Assembly (NCBI GenBank): GCA_024663395.1
Contig: JANFAH010000032.1
Span: 62,001-126,000 of the forward strand
DNA length: 64,000 nucleotides
Source of the DNA: Pisolithus tinctorius
Taxonomy: Eukaryota > Basidiomycota > Agaricomycetes > Boletales > Pisolithaceae
Reading direction: 5' to 3'
A program made the position numbers and the translations under genes. The notes beneath the pieces were generated by a model. It searched no databases, had not been told where the DNA came from, and saw only the letters and a program-made list of their open reading frames with translations. Position 1 is the stretch's first letter, and the number at the start of each line of letters is the position of its first letter. Below, piece by piece: positions 32,809 through 45,584 of this stretch.

Positions 32809-35800
32809 TCATGCAAATGCGGAATCTAGGAAGGCTTCAATTTCCTTCTTATGCTGAATCTAGAAAGCGATCAATTCTACGTGGCTCGCCAAATATCGCC
32901 ATCCCCTACCTTGCTACCCGTTGCAACAGAGCTTGTGGGCTCCCGCCCAGCATAGAGCGGGTACTTGCCCCGGTGATACTGGGTTTCATTGGCAGCAGTC
33001 AATATGCGGGGACCTACATATGTCCACGCTCCATTGTTCAGAGGCTCCTCCTACAAATCGAGTAAGCTTGCTAAAGATGAGCAACGACTTCCCGCCTCAC
33101 CTGACACCACAAGAGGTCCGCATTGGGGTACTTATCGAGATGAGGAGTGATCTAAAAGCACGTTAGCCAAGTTCCAATTTGAACAACAAAAAGGGACTGA
33201 CAAGATCATATGGAAAAGGTGATAGCTGTTCCACACGGCTGATCGCAATGTCTTTAATATCCTTCTGCTCGCGCTCCTGAACAAGAGTGTGGTACACCTG
33301 GCCTGCACGATGTAAGGATCAACAGTATATAAACATGCACGATTACGCACCTGTGCACAAGATGTGGCGACGGATTTGTTCCGGTGGCATCAAATGATCC
33401 GGATGAGGTTCAGGCAAGTACCGCTGGAAATGGGTATTGCCGATCATTTCTGATAAGTCAGAGCGAGCATTAGGATGCCGCAACAATGCTTTGGAGAAGA
33501 ATAAAATGAGCTGCATGAGCCCGCATTAGTAAAAGCGTAGAGTAAACAAGAAAAAAAACCGACTGGTTTTCTGAAATCGCGATGCACTTGTCGACGGAGG
33601 ACGTGGAACTGGGCGATACGTGAGTAAGATTCAGCAGGTAGCGCGGCTTACTCACATAATTAGCGGGCGTACTTGAGACAGCACGTTAGCGGTGACCTAT
33701 AGAAAGGAACTACATGCAAACTTACGTCGGGTATACGACCTGCATGTTACAGTCCTGATGCTGTCGTTCAATCTTTTCGGGTGAAGGGAAGACATGTGGG
33801 TGGTCATCGCAAAGCTGTAAGAAGCGCTCGATTCTTCCACTTGAATGCTCCGGACCTTGACCGTCATAACCATGAGGAAGATTCACGACCAACCCCGTGC
33901 GCTGTAACCACTTGCGTTCTCCTGACGCAATGAATTGATCGATGATACACTGAGCATTGTTGGCAAAGTCTCCGAATTGAGCTTCCCAGATGGTAAGGAA
34001 GTCAGGTGACACAAGGGAGTAACCGAGTTCAAAGCCCAGCGTGCCGTACTCAGAGAGCGAGGAGTTGCAAACTACAAAGCGCGCTTGATTTGAATCCAGG
34101 TTATTCAGCGGGACATATTTTTGTTCGTTGATCTGGTCGTGAATGACGGCGTGACGCTGCGAAAAAGTTCCACGCTCTACATCTTGTCCCGAAAGGCGAA
34201 CGTGAACCTTTTCCAGAGCAAGAGCACCGAACGCAAGAGCCTCTGCAGTTGACCAGTCGATGTTACGGCCATCTTCGACAGTCTTTCCCCGCGTAGTGAG
34301 GATACGGGCAAGGTTGCGATGAGGGGTAAACCCGGCAGGGTAGTGTGACACAGCCCTCCCAATGCGTTTTAGCGTCTTCTCATCGGATCCAGTAGAGCGA
34401 GTAGGGAGTGTCTCCTCCGCCAATTGTCTAGGTGACGGGAAACCTTGCCACGATGCCGACAGCCATTCCTTACTCGAAGGGACATAGTCCTTTGCTCCAC
34501 CCGCGGCCTTCTCTAGCATTCCCCACACCCATTTCTTGTGTTCCTCGATGTCCTTCTCTGTAAAAGTGCCTCTTGAAACCAAGAACTTGGAGTATTGAGT
34601 CAACGGTGTAGGCTGTTTCTCGATCGCTTTGTACATGCGAGGCTGAGTGAAGCTCGGCTGGTCAGTTTCGTTGTGCCCGTAACGGCGGTAGCAGACGATG
34701 TCAATGACAACGTCGCGCTTGTATTTGGCACGATAGTCCGCTGCGAGTTGGCACACAAAGTTGACAGCCTCGACGTTGTCGCCGTTGACATGGAAAATAG
34801 GGGCGTCTATGGCCTTGGCAATATCGGACGGGTATGGAGTCGAACGGGCGAAGCGAGGGTCAGTAGTGAAACCAATCTGGTTGTTGACGATAAGATGAAT
34901 GGTGCCTCCTGTGCCATAATTTGGCAAGTTGTGGAAGCCCATCGTCTCGTACACTACACCTTGGCCAGCAAAGGCGGCATCACCATGAAGCAACACGGGC
35001 ATAGCTGCATTATGTGTCTTCTCATCTCCTTCGAGGTATTGGATAGCATACGTCTTTCCGAGCACGAGTGGATCTTCTGCCTCGAGATGGGATGGATTAG
35101 CAACCAACGATAGTGAGACTTTCTTTCCAGATGGGGTCGGTCGCACGTAATTGGCTCCGAGGTGGTATTTGACATCCCCTGCCAAAGAATCGTCATCAAC
35201 CGAACCCGAGAACTCATTCAAGATGGCTTCGATGGGCTTGCGGATGACGTTCGCCAGTACATTGAGGCGCCCACGGTGGGGCATCCCGATAGTGACGTGC
35301 TTGACGCCGTGATCCACTGATCGATCTATGAGAGCTTTCATGCCTGGAATCAGTGCCTCACAGCCTTCGAGGCCGAAACGCTTCTCATTTGGGTATTTGC
35401 TCGCAATGAATTTCTCGAAAGATTCAGACCAAATAAGGCGGTCTAGGATCATTCGTTTCTCCTCCACAGTGTAGTTCCATGGTTTAGGGATTTCCGTGCG
35501 TTCTCTGATCCAGTCACATTGCTCCTTATCCGGAATATGCACGTACTGAATGCCAACGGCACCACCTAATCATCGTCAGTGCACATATTTAGGACCATCG
35601 ACGTCGATCTTACAATATATGCGTTTCAAAGTCTTGATAATTTCCCCGAGTGTCATCGTCTTGCGGTCTTCCGTTGCAAAGTGGGGTAGGATACCAGGCC
35701 CAAGAGCAATTTGTTTATCCAGGTCCCGCTGCGTGAATCCGTAGTGACTGAGTTCGAGTTCGGGCGGCCGGACATCAGCGAGGTCAGCGTCTAAGATGCC

Positions 35801-36264
35801 CAGCGGGTCTAATTCAGCTAGGTGATGCCCCCGAACTTGGTATGCGCGAACGAGCAGTTGTACCTAGAAGGAGCATACGTAAATCGAACGAGCGCGACGG
35901 ACAAGCCGCGGACCTTTAAGTGGTCATCAAGTTCCGCGCCGCCTGCAGCATGTAGGGCTGGTGCGCCATCTGCGGGTTGAACGATCAGGCGAGGAGGCGG
36001 TTGGAATGCCTTGGCGCTCGGCACTCCCCGTTCCATTGCAGAGAAGTAGGCGTCCCAGGACACATGAACTGACTTCGGGTCCTGTATCCAATGTTTATAC
36101 ATCATGTCCGCATAGTAGGCATTGGTACCGTTCGCGAAAGGGTCGTTGGGCGAAGGCGGCGCTGCAGGAGTGGCAAGCGTCCGGTGCAGCACTGTAGCTG
36201 AACTGCGACCGGAAGAACCTCGCAGTGCATAGGGAAAACGCCTCACAGCTTGTCGCGAAAGCAT
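32809..36264 (-). CDS. KGD1: 2-oxoglutarate dehydrogenase E1 component, mitochondrial
   Basis: Thiamine-diphosphate E1 subunit that decarboxylates 2-oxoglutarate in the TCA cycle. Ten exons fit exactly: 36264-35914, 35863-35614, 35565-33726, 33671-33656, 33608-33564, 33510-33351, 33302-33202, 33151-33101, 33050-32910, 32853-32809, total 999 aa, the usual length. Arg-rich N-terminal presequence ([16 protein letters not shown]) fits mitochondrial import, then [16 protein letters not shown] and [14 protein letters not shown]. Family blocks are [45 protein letters not shown], the ThDP/metal site [13 protein letters not shown], and [17 protein letters not shown]. The C-terminus [14 protein letters not shown] is typical. 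Exon 4 is only 16 bp. Lies 204 bp downstream of CHL1 on the same strand. Confidence 0.96.
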
Positions 36265-36468
36265 ACTGTAAAACCGAAAACACACCCGGCAGTGGTGGAT
36301 TTGGCGGAAGATGTCGGTCGGTGTTGGCGGAACAGCCTCAGGCAGGATTACGTCAGCAAATTCACCCCGTGTTATTAGTCAGCAACCCCACTTCGAGGTC
36401 GGCCAGCATGAGCCCCTATCATTGGACTTCCTACTTCCACTACAAAAACCTATCCGTCAAATCTACCC

Positions 36469-39400
36469 TCACTGCTTCTTGTCTCGGTAGAAGGTCCCAA
36501 GTTGCTTCACAGCTTGACCGAACGTATCGCAAACACACACCCCGTCCTGGATCCACGAAGGAAGCTTGTGCCGAATAGTAGCCATGCTATACCTATGGTC
36601 AACCAGAATTAGAGACGCCCAATCTGAACGGTGGCGAATCGCTCTCCCTGCAACACTTGGTCAGCGTGTACCCACCATTACAGAGTGTGTAAGTGCGAAC
36701 CGATACTCTGGTTGACGGCGTTCATACACATATTCTCGTACAACTCTGAACCCGCGTCCTTTGAATGGGGATCCCTCTTGCTCCCTAACCTCATCTCCGC
36801 TTCATTTGCATAGCGCATTCGTTCTTGCAGTTCAGGCGAGTTCTTATTTGCAAAGGGGAGTCCCATGACCACCACCGCTCGCGCGAGGTCATCCGCAAAA
36901 TTCAGGCCCTCCGAAAGCTTAGCGCCTACGACGGCAAACAAAACAGCACCAGCTCTCTTGTCAGACCTGTCAGCGGACTCCATCGATTATGAGTAAATGG
37001 CATCAACTGCGAAACTGCCGCGGAGACGCACCGAACCCTGTACCGCTTCAGCATAATCACCAAGCGTCGACTCCACAGCACTGCTCTCCTCTGGCTCCCA
37101 GAACACCTGCAACGAGTGTGTCGACGATTTCAACCTACCAAAGAATCATACCAGCGACATACTTTCTTTTTCGCTTCAAATCTTTCCAACGCACGATCGG
37201 CTCCCCAAATCTTTTTCGCAAAGTTTAATGAAGAATATGATGGAAAGAACACGATCAACCCCCGAGGCACGATGTTGCATAGATTCAGGACAACTTGCCC
37301 CAGTTCCTTTAGTACCTGCACATTGCTTTGTTGTGCATACTTGAATTCCAGAAGTGACCCAGAAGGACCTTTGGTCAGTATCAAGGTCCGGACATTCGAT
37401 TGAGGAATGATGTGGCCACAGGAAAACGTGGTCATTCTGTCCTGGGGGAAGGAAGGAAAGAGACGACGAATGACGTCTGACATCTACAGATCCGTCAGTT
37501 ACAAGGAAATGATGAGGTATCAGTGAACTTACCGGGGACATGGTACCGCCCGCAAGAACAACCGATCGAACTGATTCGACAATTTCACGAAAGGTGGTCG
37601 ACGGGTTGAGAAGGAGGTATTTCATTTCCATTTCAGATTTGCCTTCTTTGCCTATGCTCGAGAATATGATGCGCCCGTCTGTATTCCCCAATATAAAGCC
37701 ATCTCTCTTATATGGAACCGTAACTGATTACCTTCACGGGTGCCGGAAAGGCCCAGAATGAACGCTTCCACTGCTTGGAGTGGCAGAAGTGTTCTTGGTA
37801 CGTGGCTCCGGTGGTTACCTACTATGACCTCCTTGAGGTCGATTTGGAATAACGGAGCACATGAAACTTACTGTCCAAGACTTCAGTGGCAACAGCTTCA
37901 GCATACCCTGAAATTTTCCGGGAAATCTAAGATGGTGAGGTGACATAGTCGACAATCCAGTAAAGGGGGAAAGTACCTTGCTCTTCCTGAGATAGGTTTC
38001 GATTTCGAGTAGGTTGATCCCATCAACTTTTCGGCCCAATCTCTGCACATAATCAGGTATGCTCATCACTTCCGTCGATGTCTGCTTTGTCTCTGTCCAC
38101 TCTTCCACCACCTTCGACATTGCCTGCAGGTAGGAGATAAGCCGTCTCAAGTGAAGGCCATGCGACGCCGCAAACCGATTCCGAAACTTGTGGTAATATG
38201 TTTCCACTTGCTGCAACGATACCGCCAAAGTCGTGGAAGTAACGCTAACAGATGACAAGGAAAGCAACGTGGGGATCAAATCTGCATGGATAATGACCCG
38301 AAGCACGCTCGCCGGCAAAAACAACCTTACTGTGAGCCTCATCTATGATAACTATCTGGTTAGTCAGGTCTATCCCGAGCGCCTCTCTGGCAGATTTCTG
38401 AAGAAGCAAATTGTACGGCAACGTGACGAGCTATGCGGGGGCGGCGATCAATCCACGCTGCAGCAATGGCATGTCCAAATTACCTCAGCTTGGGGTATCG
38501 CTTTCCGAGAACCATAATAAGGGCAGGTGTCCGCATTCCTACCAGCGGCTGCAAGATCTTCGATATCCTTCGGAAACGCCTAACCCACATTGTTCAGGCC
38601 ATACCTCCATACAACACGTGGCCACCTACTAAGATCTGATCCCGGAAATCCAGCATCTTGGTGCCCTCCTCCAGCGGAGGTAGATGCTGACATCGCTTGC
38701 CAACTTTGCCTGCGGAAGCCCAGATGCGCACGCATCTCCAAGGAGATCCGCAAGACCCTTACCTTGCTGTAGTTCACGACACATTTCGTCCAGGTCCCCA
38801 AATTTCGATCGCACGTTCTCGTTGATGCACAGCTGTTTCCGGGACCCCAGTGCCACAGTTCGCCACTGCCGTTGCCCTATCCCATCGTCTCCTCCCACTT
38901 CTACCTGGTCAAGTTCACGCTTCCGATGGGATACTTCATTCTTTTGTGTTCCAGAATGCTTAGCCGCGTCGAGTGAACTGTGCAGTATGGGAGGGAATCG
39001 TAGTTTCTGCAGCTCCGGGAAGACCTGGGTCAGTTGGGAATGCGTTCGCGATGCGTAGTAAATCTTGGTACATGTCGGCTCTTCGCCCTCAGACCAAGTG
39101 TGATTTCCGCTGTTCTTCTCTATCCTGTTATTTCACAATCGAGTGATCTATGGCCAACTTACAGTGTGATCAAGTGATCACTCACTTTGCCATCAGAGCA
39201 CGCACAGCTGGGGATATATTGTCCACTTCATCTGCCACATCAGAATCATTGGGTAGAAATGCATCTTCATTCCTTTCGATATGTGGCACGTCGACGTTCA
39301 CGCGCTAATGAATGGTAAATTGGGTGTACGGGGTGCCATCCCTGAACGATTGAAAATGAACGTCACGTACCCGGCGTTTCGTGACTCGTGCGCGTGCCAA

Positions 39401-39955
39401 GGCCCGTAGTTTTGCCTCGGCATTCCTGGCACGCATCATCCTCTCCTCGTACTCGCGTTCCTGGGCTTCGAGTTCCCTCTGCCGCATCTGCATGGCTTGT
39501 GCGGCCACCCACGCGGGTTCTAGGGTGGCAGGGTTAATGGAACCGCCATGATCACACGACCAGAGGTAGAGTTGAGTTCACTTGGTTCGGAGACATGTCA
39601 CATGAACGACCACCTCACCTGTGCTTGCGGAAGCACCGTGCTGCGAAAGCTTGCCTTTGCGTGCGCGCTGCTGTTCGTCCGCCAGCCAGGACAAGCTGGC
39701 GCAGAGTAGACTCAGTGTTTTCCCCTGACATGAAACCGAATTGGACGAGCTGAGTGAGAGCTACGGGACATGACTGCTCACCGTTCCAGTCGGACTTTCC
39801 ACGATAGTGACGTGCCTTCGTTCAATGGACGAATATAGATGTCTCATGAGGTCCATCTGGATCGAGTAAGGCGGGTCATACGGAAATGCAGGAAATCGAT
39901 CTGGGGTATGCAACGCGAGGCTGTCGAGTGCCACCATCATGTCGTGGTGATACAT
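36469..39955 (-). CDS. CHL1: ATP-dependent DNA helicase CHL1 (DDX11/FANCJ family)
   Basis: Iron-sulfur superfamily 2 helicase needed for sister-chromatid cohesion and replication-fork stability. The start is MYHHDMMVALDS or the inner Met at 39940. The Walker A motif VESPTGT/GKTLSLL is split by an intron near 39780. A coiled, Arg/Glu-rich insert follows (QRELEAQEREYEERMM). The Fe-S cysteines are in RKQLCINENV...DEMCRELQQG...KRCQHLPPLEE...DTCPYYGSRKAI (38850-38480). The DEAH box is at 38332-38343; motif V/VI region is GAKLSEGLNFADDLARAVVVMGLPF (about 36940-36850). The C-terminus NQSIG/RAIRHRSDWASLILVD crosses an intron (36648-36700) and ends at TGA 36469. At least a dozen introns; I give the span only. 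YPD1 lies 414 bp upstream. Confidence 0.93.
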
Positions 39956-40369
39956 ACGTAGCTAGTAGGGAATGATGCCCGAGAGAATGCACACGCTGGA
40001 ACTGCCACTCGGCTAGATATCACAACCGATATTATCAGTTCAAGATCTGTGTCTGGCCACCAATGATCGGGGGGTTGATAAGGAGCATCAAAAAGCTTAA
40101 ACATGGAGGAAGCAAAATACATTCTTGTCTCGTAGGGGGCTACTAGTGCGCGTGTAAAGAAACATGTCATGATCCAGGGAAAAGGGGAAAGTAAATGTTA
40201 GGCGGTAGGATCAAGAGGTGAACGAGATAGCGTAGGTCAAGCAAGGGACAGAGAGATGTTGATATTACTATCCCCTCGGTTGGCACGTCATACCGCACAG
40301 CATGTCCAGCGGGGTCTCCGAATGCAACAGCACTCCTACCAAGAACTCCAACCTTGGGCGGCCCCCGCA

Positions 40370-41134
40370 TCAGGAGTCTAGCGCCTTGTAGTACTCCATC
40401 AGCCACCTGACCGCATCAGCATGCTCGACTTTCACGCGAGCGAGTAGTGGTTCGATCTTGGCCAGTGCTTCATCGCGGGAAAGCTCGGGCTCCTTGGATT
40501 CCACTCTCTTGTCGGGATCCGTCCCCTTGTCAGGATCCGTCCGCTTACCTAGGTGTTGTATCTTCTCGCAAATGGCCTGTACTTGAACAATGCCAAGAGC
40601 GGCAGACGAACCCTTCAGAAAATGCCCGCGGCTTGATAGTGTCTCCAGATCCTTCGCAGCACTGTGATCGACAGAGAGTGAAGTGATAAGCGACACGCAG
40701 TCATGCTGGGACGTACAATGCTGAATCCATGTCCGAGAACGTGGTTTCTGCCTGATTGAAGTAGTCATGGACCATGCCCCGCGAGAACTCTTGTGTCTCG
40801 TCATCGTCCAGGTCTTGTAGCTGACTAAACGTTTCCTTGTTGATAATTTCTTTGGTGGCCTTCAAGGACATGTTAGCATCGGCCTGTCTGGCCACTCTCC
40901 CGCCAATGGCAAGGGAAAACATACGTTGACTGGATATGGCTCCGCAACGGTTCCGGAAGATGACATGCCTGGGGCAGACTTTGGGCTGGGCTCGTCCAAG
41001 AGCGAACGAGATCTGACGTCGAGCTTCTTCTGCGGGGGGGCTTTGTTAGAGGGTGATGGCGGTGGACGCTTGGCGACGTCGTCATGATAACTTTGGGGTG
41101 AACGAGCCGTTGAACCCATGGGACGAAATGACAT
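40370..41134 (-). CDS. YPD1: phosphorelay intermediate protein YPD1 (HPt domain)
   Basis: Histidine phosphotransfer protein that relays phosphate from hybrid histidine kinases to response regulators in osmotic and stress signalling. Three exons (41134-40925, 40859-40717, 40661-40370) give 214 aa. The first 70 residues are a basic, Pro/Ser-rich, probably disordered extension (KRPPPSPSNKAPPQKK), not part of the HPt fold. Then come ETFSQLQDLDDDETQEFSRGM and FNQAETTFSDMDSA, and the phospho-acceptor His131 in SSRGHFLKGSSAALG. A final helix LARVKVEHADAVRWLMEYY completes the four-helix bundle. A Lys/Asp linker repeat (RTDPDKGTDPDKR) lengthens one loop. 333 bp separate it from the CoA-transferase upstream. 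Confidence 0.93.
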
Positions 41135-41467
41135 GGCAGAAATACGAATAAGTTGTAATTGAAACGAATTATAAGTAGTATGGGCGGTCGGAGCAGGGTC
41201 AGTGGCAGACCCAAATTCAGCAAGATGCTGCGAACGACCGACGACACTCTACGGTTGTTGTATTATAATAAGTAGTCTTCCAAGGTGTCGGACCCAGTAC
41301 TTAATATAATACGTAGCACCCACTCAGCCCCGTTCCCTCCCGTCATCCGAGAGCAACCCTGCGTCCGATTTTGCAAATAGTGACACCTTGTATTATATCA
41401 CTATCCATAGACACTCCCACCGTCTCATTCTGCGGGCGCAGCCAATATTCACCCTCTCCAAAATGGT

Positions 41468-43293
41468 TTATACAACCCGTGCGCTTCGCAGGCGTCCGAT
41501 GTCCTCTATGGAATACCCTAGCTCCTGCAGTACCTAATCGCCACGCTCCATTCAGCCATCCCGTGGACCAAAACAGGGTCCATCTGACGTACCTCCGCCG
41601 TATGTTGGGACAGCCAGGGAGGCGGCCGTCGCACCGGCATACGCTTGCCGTTGTAAGTCACAGGTGGAGCAACCATGCGCACCTTACCCGCACGTGGATG
41701 CTGGTCACAGGACGCGCTCAGACATATGATCTCGTCAACAATATGGCGCAAACAACACATACTTCGACCTCCACCGTCGATGACCGAGCAACGGCTTGGG
41801 GATGGGAAAATGTCTGACTGATGTTGTTGATCGGCCCGAAAGGAATTCTGTACAAATCCAAATCACCATCGCACTTTTCGATGGGTCGCCAACCCAAACG
41901 CACCCGATACCAGTGAATCGGTCTATCCAGTGGCTTCTGTCATGTTTCTTCAGTGCCGCGGAAATAATGTCGATCAGCACTTCACGATTCGCTACGCGCG
42001 CAGCATTCGTCGAAAAGCGTGGGTCGTCCGCAAGTTCGGGCTGTTGCAATATATTCGTAGTAAGAAGCTTAAACTAAGACACCGTCGGAGGCCGAGCGTC
42101 AGCTGTATTAACTCGGCGTCAGTGGCGATTAAGTCTGTTACCTGCTTCTCATTCCCAGCACCAACCATCAAGAAGCCATCCTTGCACGGAAAAACTTGAT
42201 AAGGGACTATTGAGGGATGCGCCGTGCCGTGCCGAGATGCTTCATTTCCGGCGATGAGGTAATTGGAGGCAATGTTGGCGAGTCCCGCCAACTACACATC
42301 CGTGGTTTAATTCAAATTCACCGACGTGGCACGTAAAGAAAAGTGCTACAAACCTGGGTTTCGAAGAGATTGCAATCAATCCAAACCCCTTGATCGGTCT
42401 GATTCACAGAGCGCAAACCTGCCATGATTGCGCCATGGGCGTAGAGTCCTGTCATGATGTCCGTGACGGCAACACCAACCTTGCATGGTGGGCCACCAGA
42501 TTCGCCAGTACTGCAAGGGGCCATTGAATGGTGCGCGGGAATGCAGAGAAAATGAAACTCAGTGCTGACATGTGCATCAATCCGGCTTCCGCCTCGATTA
42601 CAACGTCGTAACCTGGAGCTTGTCGATAAGGCCCGGTTTGTCCGTATCCTACGTGGTCCATCAGATGGGTATGAAGACGAGGGATGCAATATAAAGAGCT
42701 TCACACCCGTGATTGAAGCGTACACGAGGCGGGGGTTGATTCTCTTACAATCTTCCCAACCCAAACCCATGGAAGATAACTTCCCAGGTACAAAGTTTTC
42801 GACCAACACATCAGAACGCTTTACGAGCTTATGCAAAATCTCGAGTCCGTCTCGATGCTTAAAATTCACGGTTATGGACCTCTTGTTCCTATTTGCAGAC
42901 AAAAAATAGGCAGTTTCTGGTGGGAGATGGGATGTTTCCGGTGGAGGATCCCTGGGTAAAGGGGCAGAGGGTGGGGTCCAGGAACCTAACGTCCCGTTAA
43001 CAAAGCAAAGGACGAAGCAGCATGCGACGTGCAAATGACTCACGGGTATCGTCTCCTTTGGATAATTCCTCTACCTTGATGACGTCGGCACCCAAGTCTG
43101 CGAGCAGCATTGTGCACGTTGGCCCAGCCAACACACGTGTGAGATCAAGTACCCTAACATCAGCCAAGGGCGGGGGTATGCCTGTAGCAACAGACAGCAG
43201 TCTCCTGCAGGGAACTACACGTTTCCCAGCACATGGCACTGTTGGTCGTCGGGTCGAGCAAGCAATTGAATTCCTGGGGATAAACGTGAGCAT
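41468..43293 (-). CDS. CoA-transferase family III (CaiB/BaiF), probably mitochondrial
   Basis: Moves CoA between carboxylic acids; the best comparison is the succinyl-CoA:glutarate CoA-transferase (SUGCT) type, substrate inferred only. An Arg-rich, acid-free start ([19 protein letters not shown]) fits a mitochondrial presequence. Blocks in order: [52 protein letters not shown]-like [38 protein letters not shown] (catalytic Asp region); [45 protein letters not shown]; and [17 protein letters not shown]. The end is [24 protein letters not shown] (TAA at 41468), across an intron. Seven or more exons; start chosen at the Met before the presequence. Divergent from the Ser-rich gene at 43689. Confidence 0.88.
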
Positions 43294-43688
43294 GTCAGAC
43301 AGCCTTTTAAGTGTGAGTGAACTTGAGAAGATACCTTGACCGTGTGCTTGTGGACGGCCCGAGGGGCCCGGGTCTATACAGGGTGTCGGCTGTCCTTCTG
43401 GCTCATTTGGCACATCAGAGCCCCCCTGGCACCCAACTCAACCTCGACGTGATGCCATCACGCTACTAGTGGCACTGACCTCATTCATAGAAAAAGAAAA
43501 CAAAAGAAATACAAACTACACTTAAATGGGTTTCTTCTCGGCCAGGAAAGCGGAAGGGTCCAAATATCTTGAACCCGACAGGTCGGTGGTTCAAGTCATT
43601 CGTTCGCGATTCGTGAGTGTGCTTTGTTGTTCCGCGTTTCCTCGGCGTCAGCGCTCAACGGTGTTCACCACGTTGCTAGCATGATACA
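43294..43688. promoter_or_regulatory. divergent intergenic region
   Basis: The 395 bp between two divergent start codons (CoA-transferase minus, Ser-rich protein plus) must hold both promoters. No clear TATA pair stands out; GGTTCAAGTC at about 43589 resembles a tRNA B box, but no tRNA fold surrounds it. Confidence 0.45.
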
Positions 43689-45380
43689 ATGTACAAAGCC
43701 AAGCGCTGGGAGGCTTCTTCGCAGCCCTCTACTTCCCACTTGCCACGGTTCGGCCTCAAGTCTCCGTCGCGACGAGGCAGTGACCGGGAATCGCATCGTA
43801 ACAGAGATCTCAGCCATTCGCCGCATTCACCTCTCCGTTCGACAGGACATACTAGCCCTAGTCCCCGTCCCATGCCTCGCGCCCACACAGATGCCATAAC
43901 GTGCGTCCTTTTACCTCTTATCATCTCATTTCATCTCAGACGTGTGTTGTCCCAGCTCAACTCTGGCGCAACGGCTCAATGAATTGGCCGCTGCCAATGC
44001 TGAAAGCCTGCTCAGGTATGTAATTTTGCCGTTTGTCTACATGGGGTATAACTTGACTGGTGCTATAAGACCTTGACTGACGTTTTGTCCAGTGACGACG
44101 AGTATCGTCTGCTACGGCAAAACATATTCGAACGCTTAGCGAGCCACAGTTCCGTTCCAACAGAGAGCCCAGTGATCCCACTTGGCTCTCACAGTCAGAA
44201 GCGTAAGTGTGGTCCCGATTTATTCCCTATGTATCGTATGAATCTCAGTGTGGCATCCTTGTTATTAGATTCCCCGCAGCTTCCGAACAATTCATCACAG
44301 TCTTGTGTCAAGGCGGGGCGGACGCCATCTGTCCGCTCCAAAGCATCTGTTTCCTCCGTCGTGTCCAACCTATTTCGACGCAGCACCCGTCGAGTAAGCG
44401 GTATTTCCAGAGAAGGCACTTCGAGTGAGACGTCAAGCATTTTTTCTGCCGCGCCGAGCGCCTTCAGGCGAAGGGGTATACCCCGGGAGCCCAGGAACGA
44501 CGAGTCGTCAAGGGTGGAAACAATCGCCGCCAGTAGTGCCGTCTCTTCGCCATCCTTTGATGGCGAGGCGCAGCATCACCGGGGTCTGGAGAGTATGTCA
44601 TATCGCTCCATATCGCGGAGTGTGCGACGGCTGGACTCTCCTCCATCATCCTTCCCAAATCGCACGCCTGAACCAAAGCATTTACATTCCATCCTCACCA
44701 GTGAAGCGTTGCAGGACGACGAGGTGAAGACGTCTCGAAGTCTCCGTCATGAGATCGAAGCAATGGAGGCGGAAGCCATGCGGGTTCTTGACGCATTCAA
44801 CGGCGTAGAGTTGTCTGTGTTGACAAGAAGTCATCACAAACCTGGTCATTCACCGTTACGGTCGCCGTCTTCTGTTGCGCGACGCAATATCGAGCATGAA
44901 TTTTTCCATGGAAACGGAACAAGCCCTTCGGGAAGGGGTACTCCGTATCATGCGTCAGATGCAGATGGTTCGTCGTTGCGATCCTCGACATCATACGGGA
45001 CCAGTGTATCGCAACCGCGGTCGCACAGACCTAACCCATTACTCAAACCACTCCTTTCCCCGTCTGTAGCTAATCGCAAGAGGTCCACGTCGTCACTATC
45101 ATCGGGGGCTTGGGCATCACCAACCACGGCATCCCCCACCCTGACGCAACCACAGCTACGTGATCTGGGGAGCGTGTCGAGTGTGAACCTCGCAAGGTCG
45201 TTAGCTCCGCACTCCGTGGTGTCGATTGACGAAGACTCTGAGATTTCTGCTATGGAATCTGAGCTGGTGGATATTCGGCGGCGGCGTCAGGAAGTGACGG
45301 CTCGGTACCAAGACCGCCTGGAGTACCTCCGTGCCCAGCTCAAGGGTGCAGAGTTGAGAGAGAAACTGCTGAGGAAGTGA
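43689..45380 (+). CDS. Ser-rich protein with C-terminal coiled coil, function unknown
   Basis: Four exons, 43689-43900, 43956-44015, 44093-44202 and 44269-45380, give 497 aa. Splicing joins DAIT-STLAQRLNELAAANAESLL-SDDEYRLLRQNIFERLA, a conserved-looking helical segment. The middle is long, Ser/Arg/Pro-rich and probably disordered and phosphorylated (SRSVRRLDSPPSSFP, SSLRSSTSYGTSVSQP). Short helices LRHEIEAMEAEAMRVLDAFNG and a final coiled coil ELVDIRRRRQEVTARYQDRLEYLRAQL follow to the stop at 45380. The third intron (66 bp) has no stop and is a multiple of three, so retention would add 22 residues. Coiled-coil scaffold or cytoskeleton-linked protein is a guess. Confidence 0.8.
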
Positions 45381-45584
45381 GGGGTTGGGACTGTTGCCTG
45401 TACTGTATACCAGCCATACCATTCTTTATGCCTTGCATGTTTTTTTTACAAGATGGGTGTTAATTTTTTTTATTTGGGTTTCTCTGCGACCGAGGGGGGT
45501 GCTCAAAGGGGATATGGTTGCCTATTCCGTCCGTCACCAAGGCTCTGGCATATTAATTGACGGGACTCGTCACCGGCAGCAACG

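Noticed and set aside
34595..35113. 172-codon plus ORF opposite KGD1
   Set aside because: Shadow of the highly conserved E1 coding exon.
43571..43620. tRNA B-box-like GGTTCAAGTC
   Set aside because: No A box or acceptor stem at a suitable distance.
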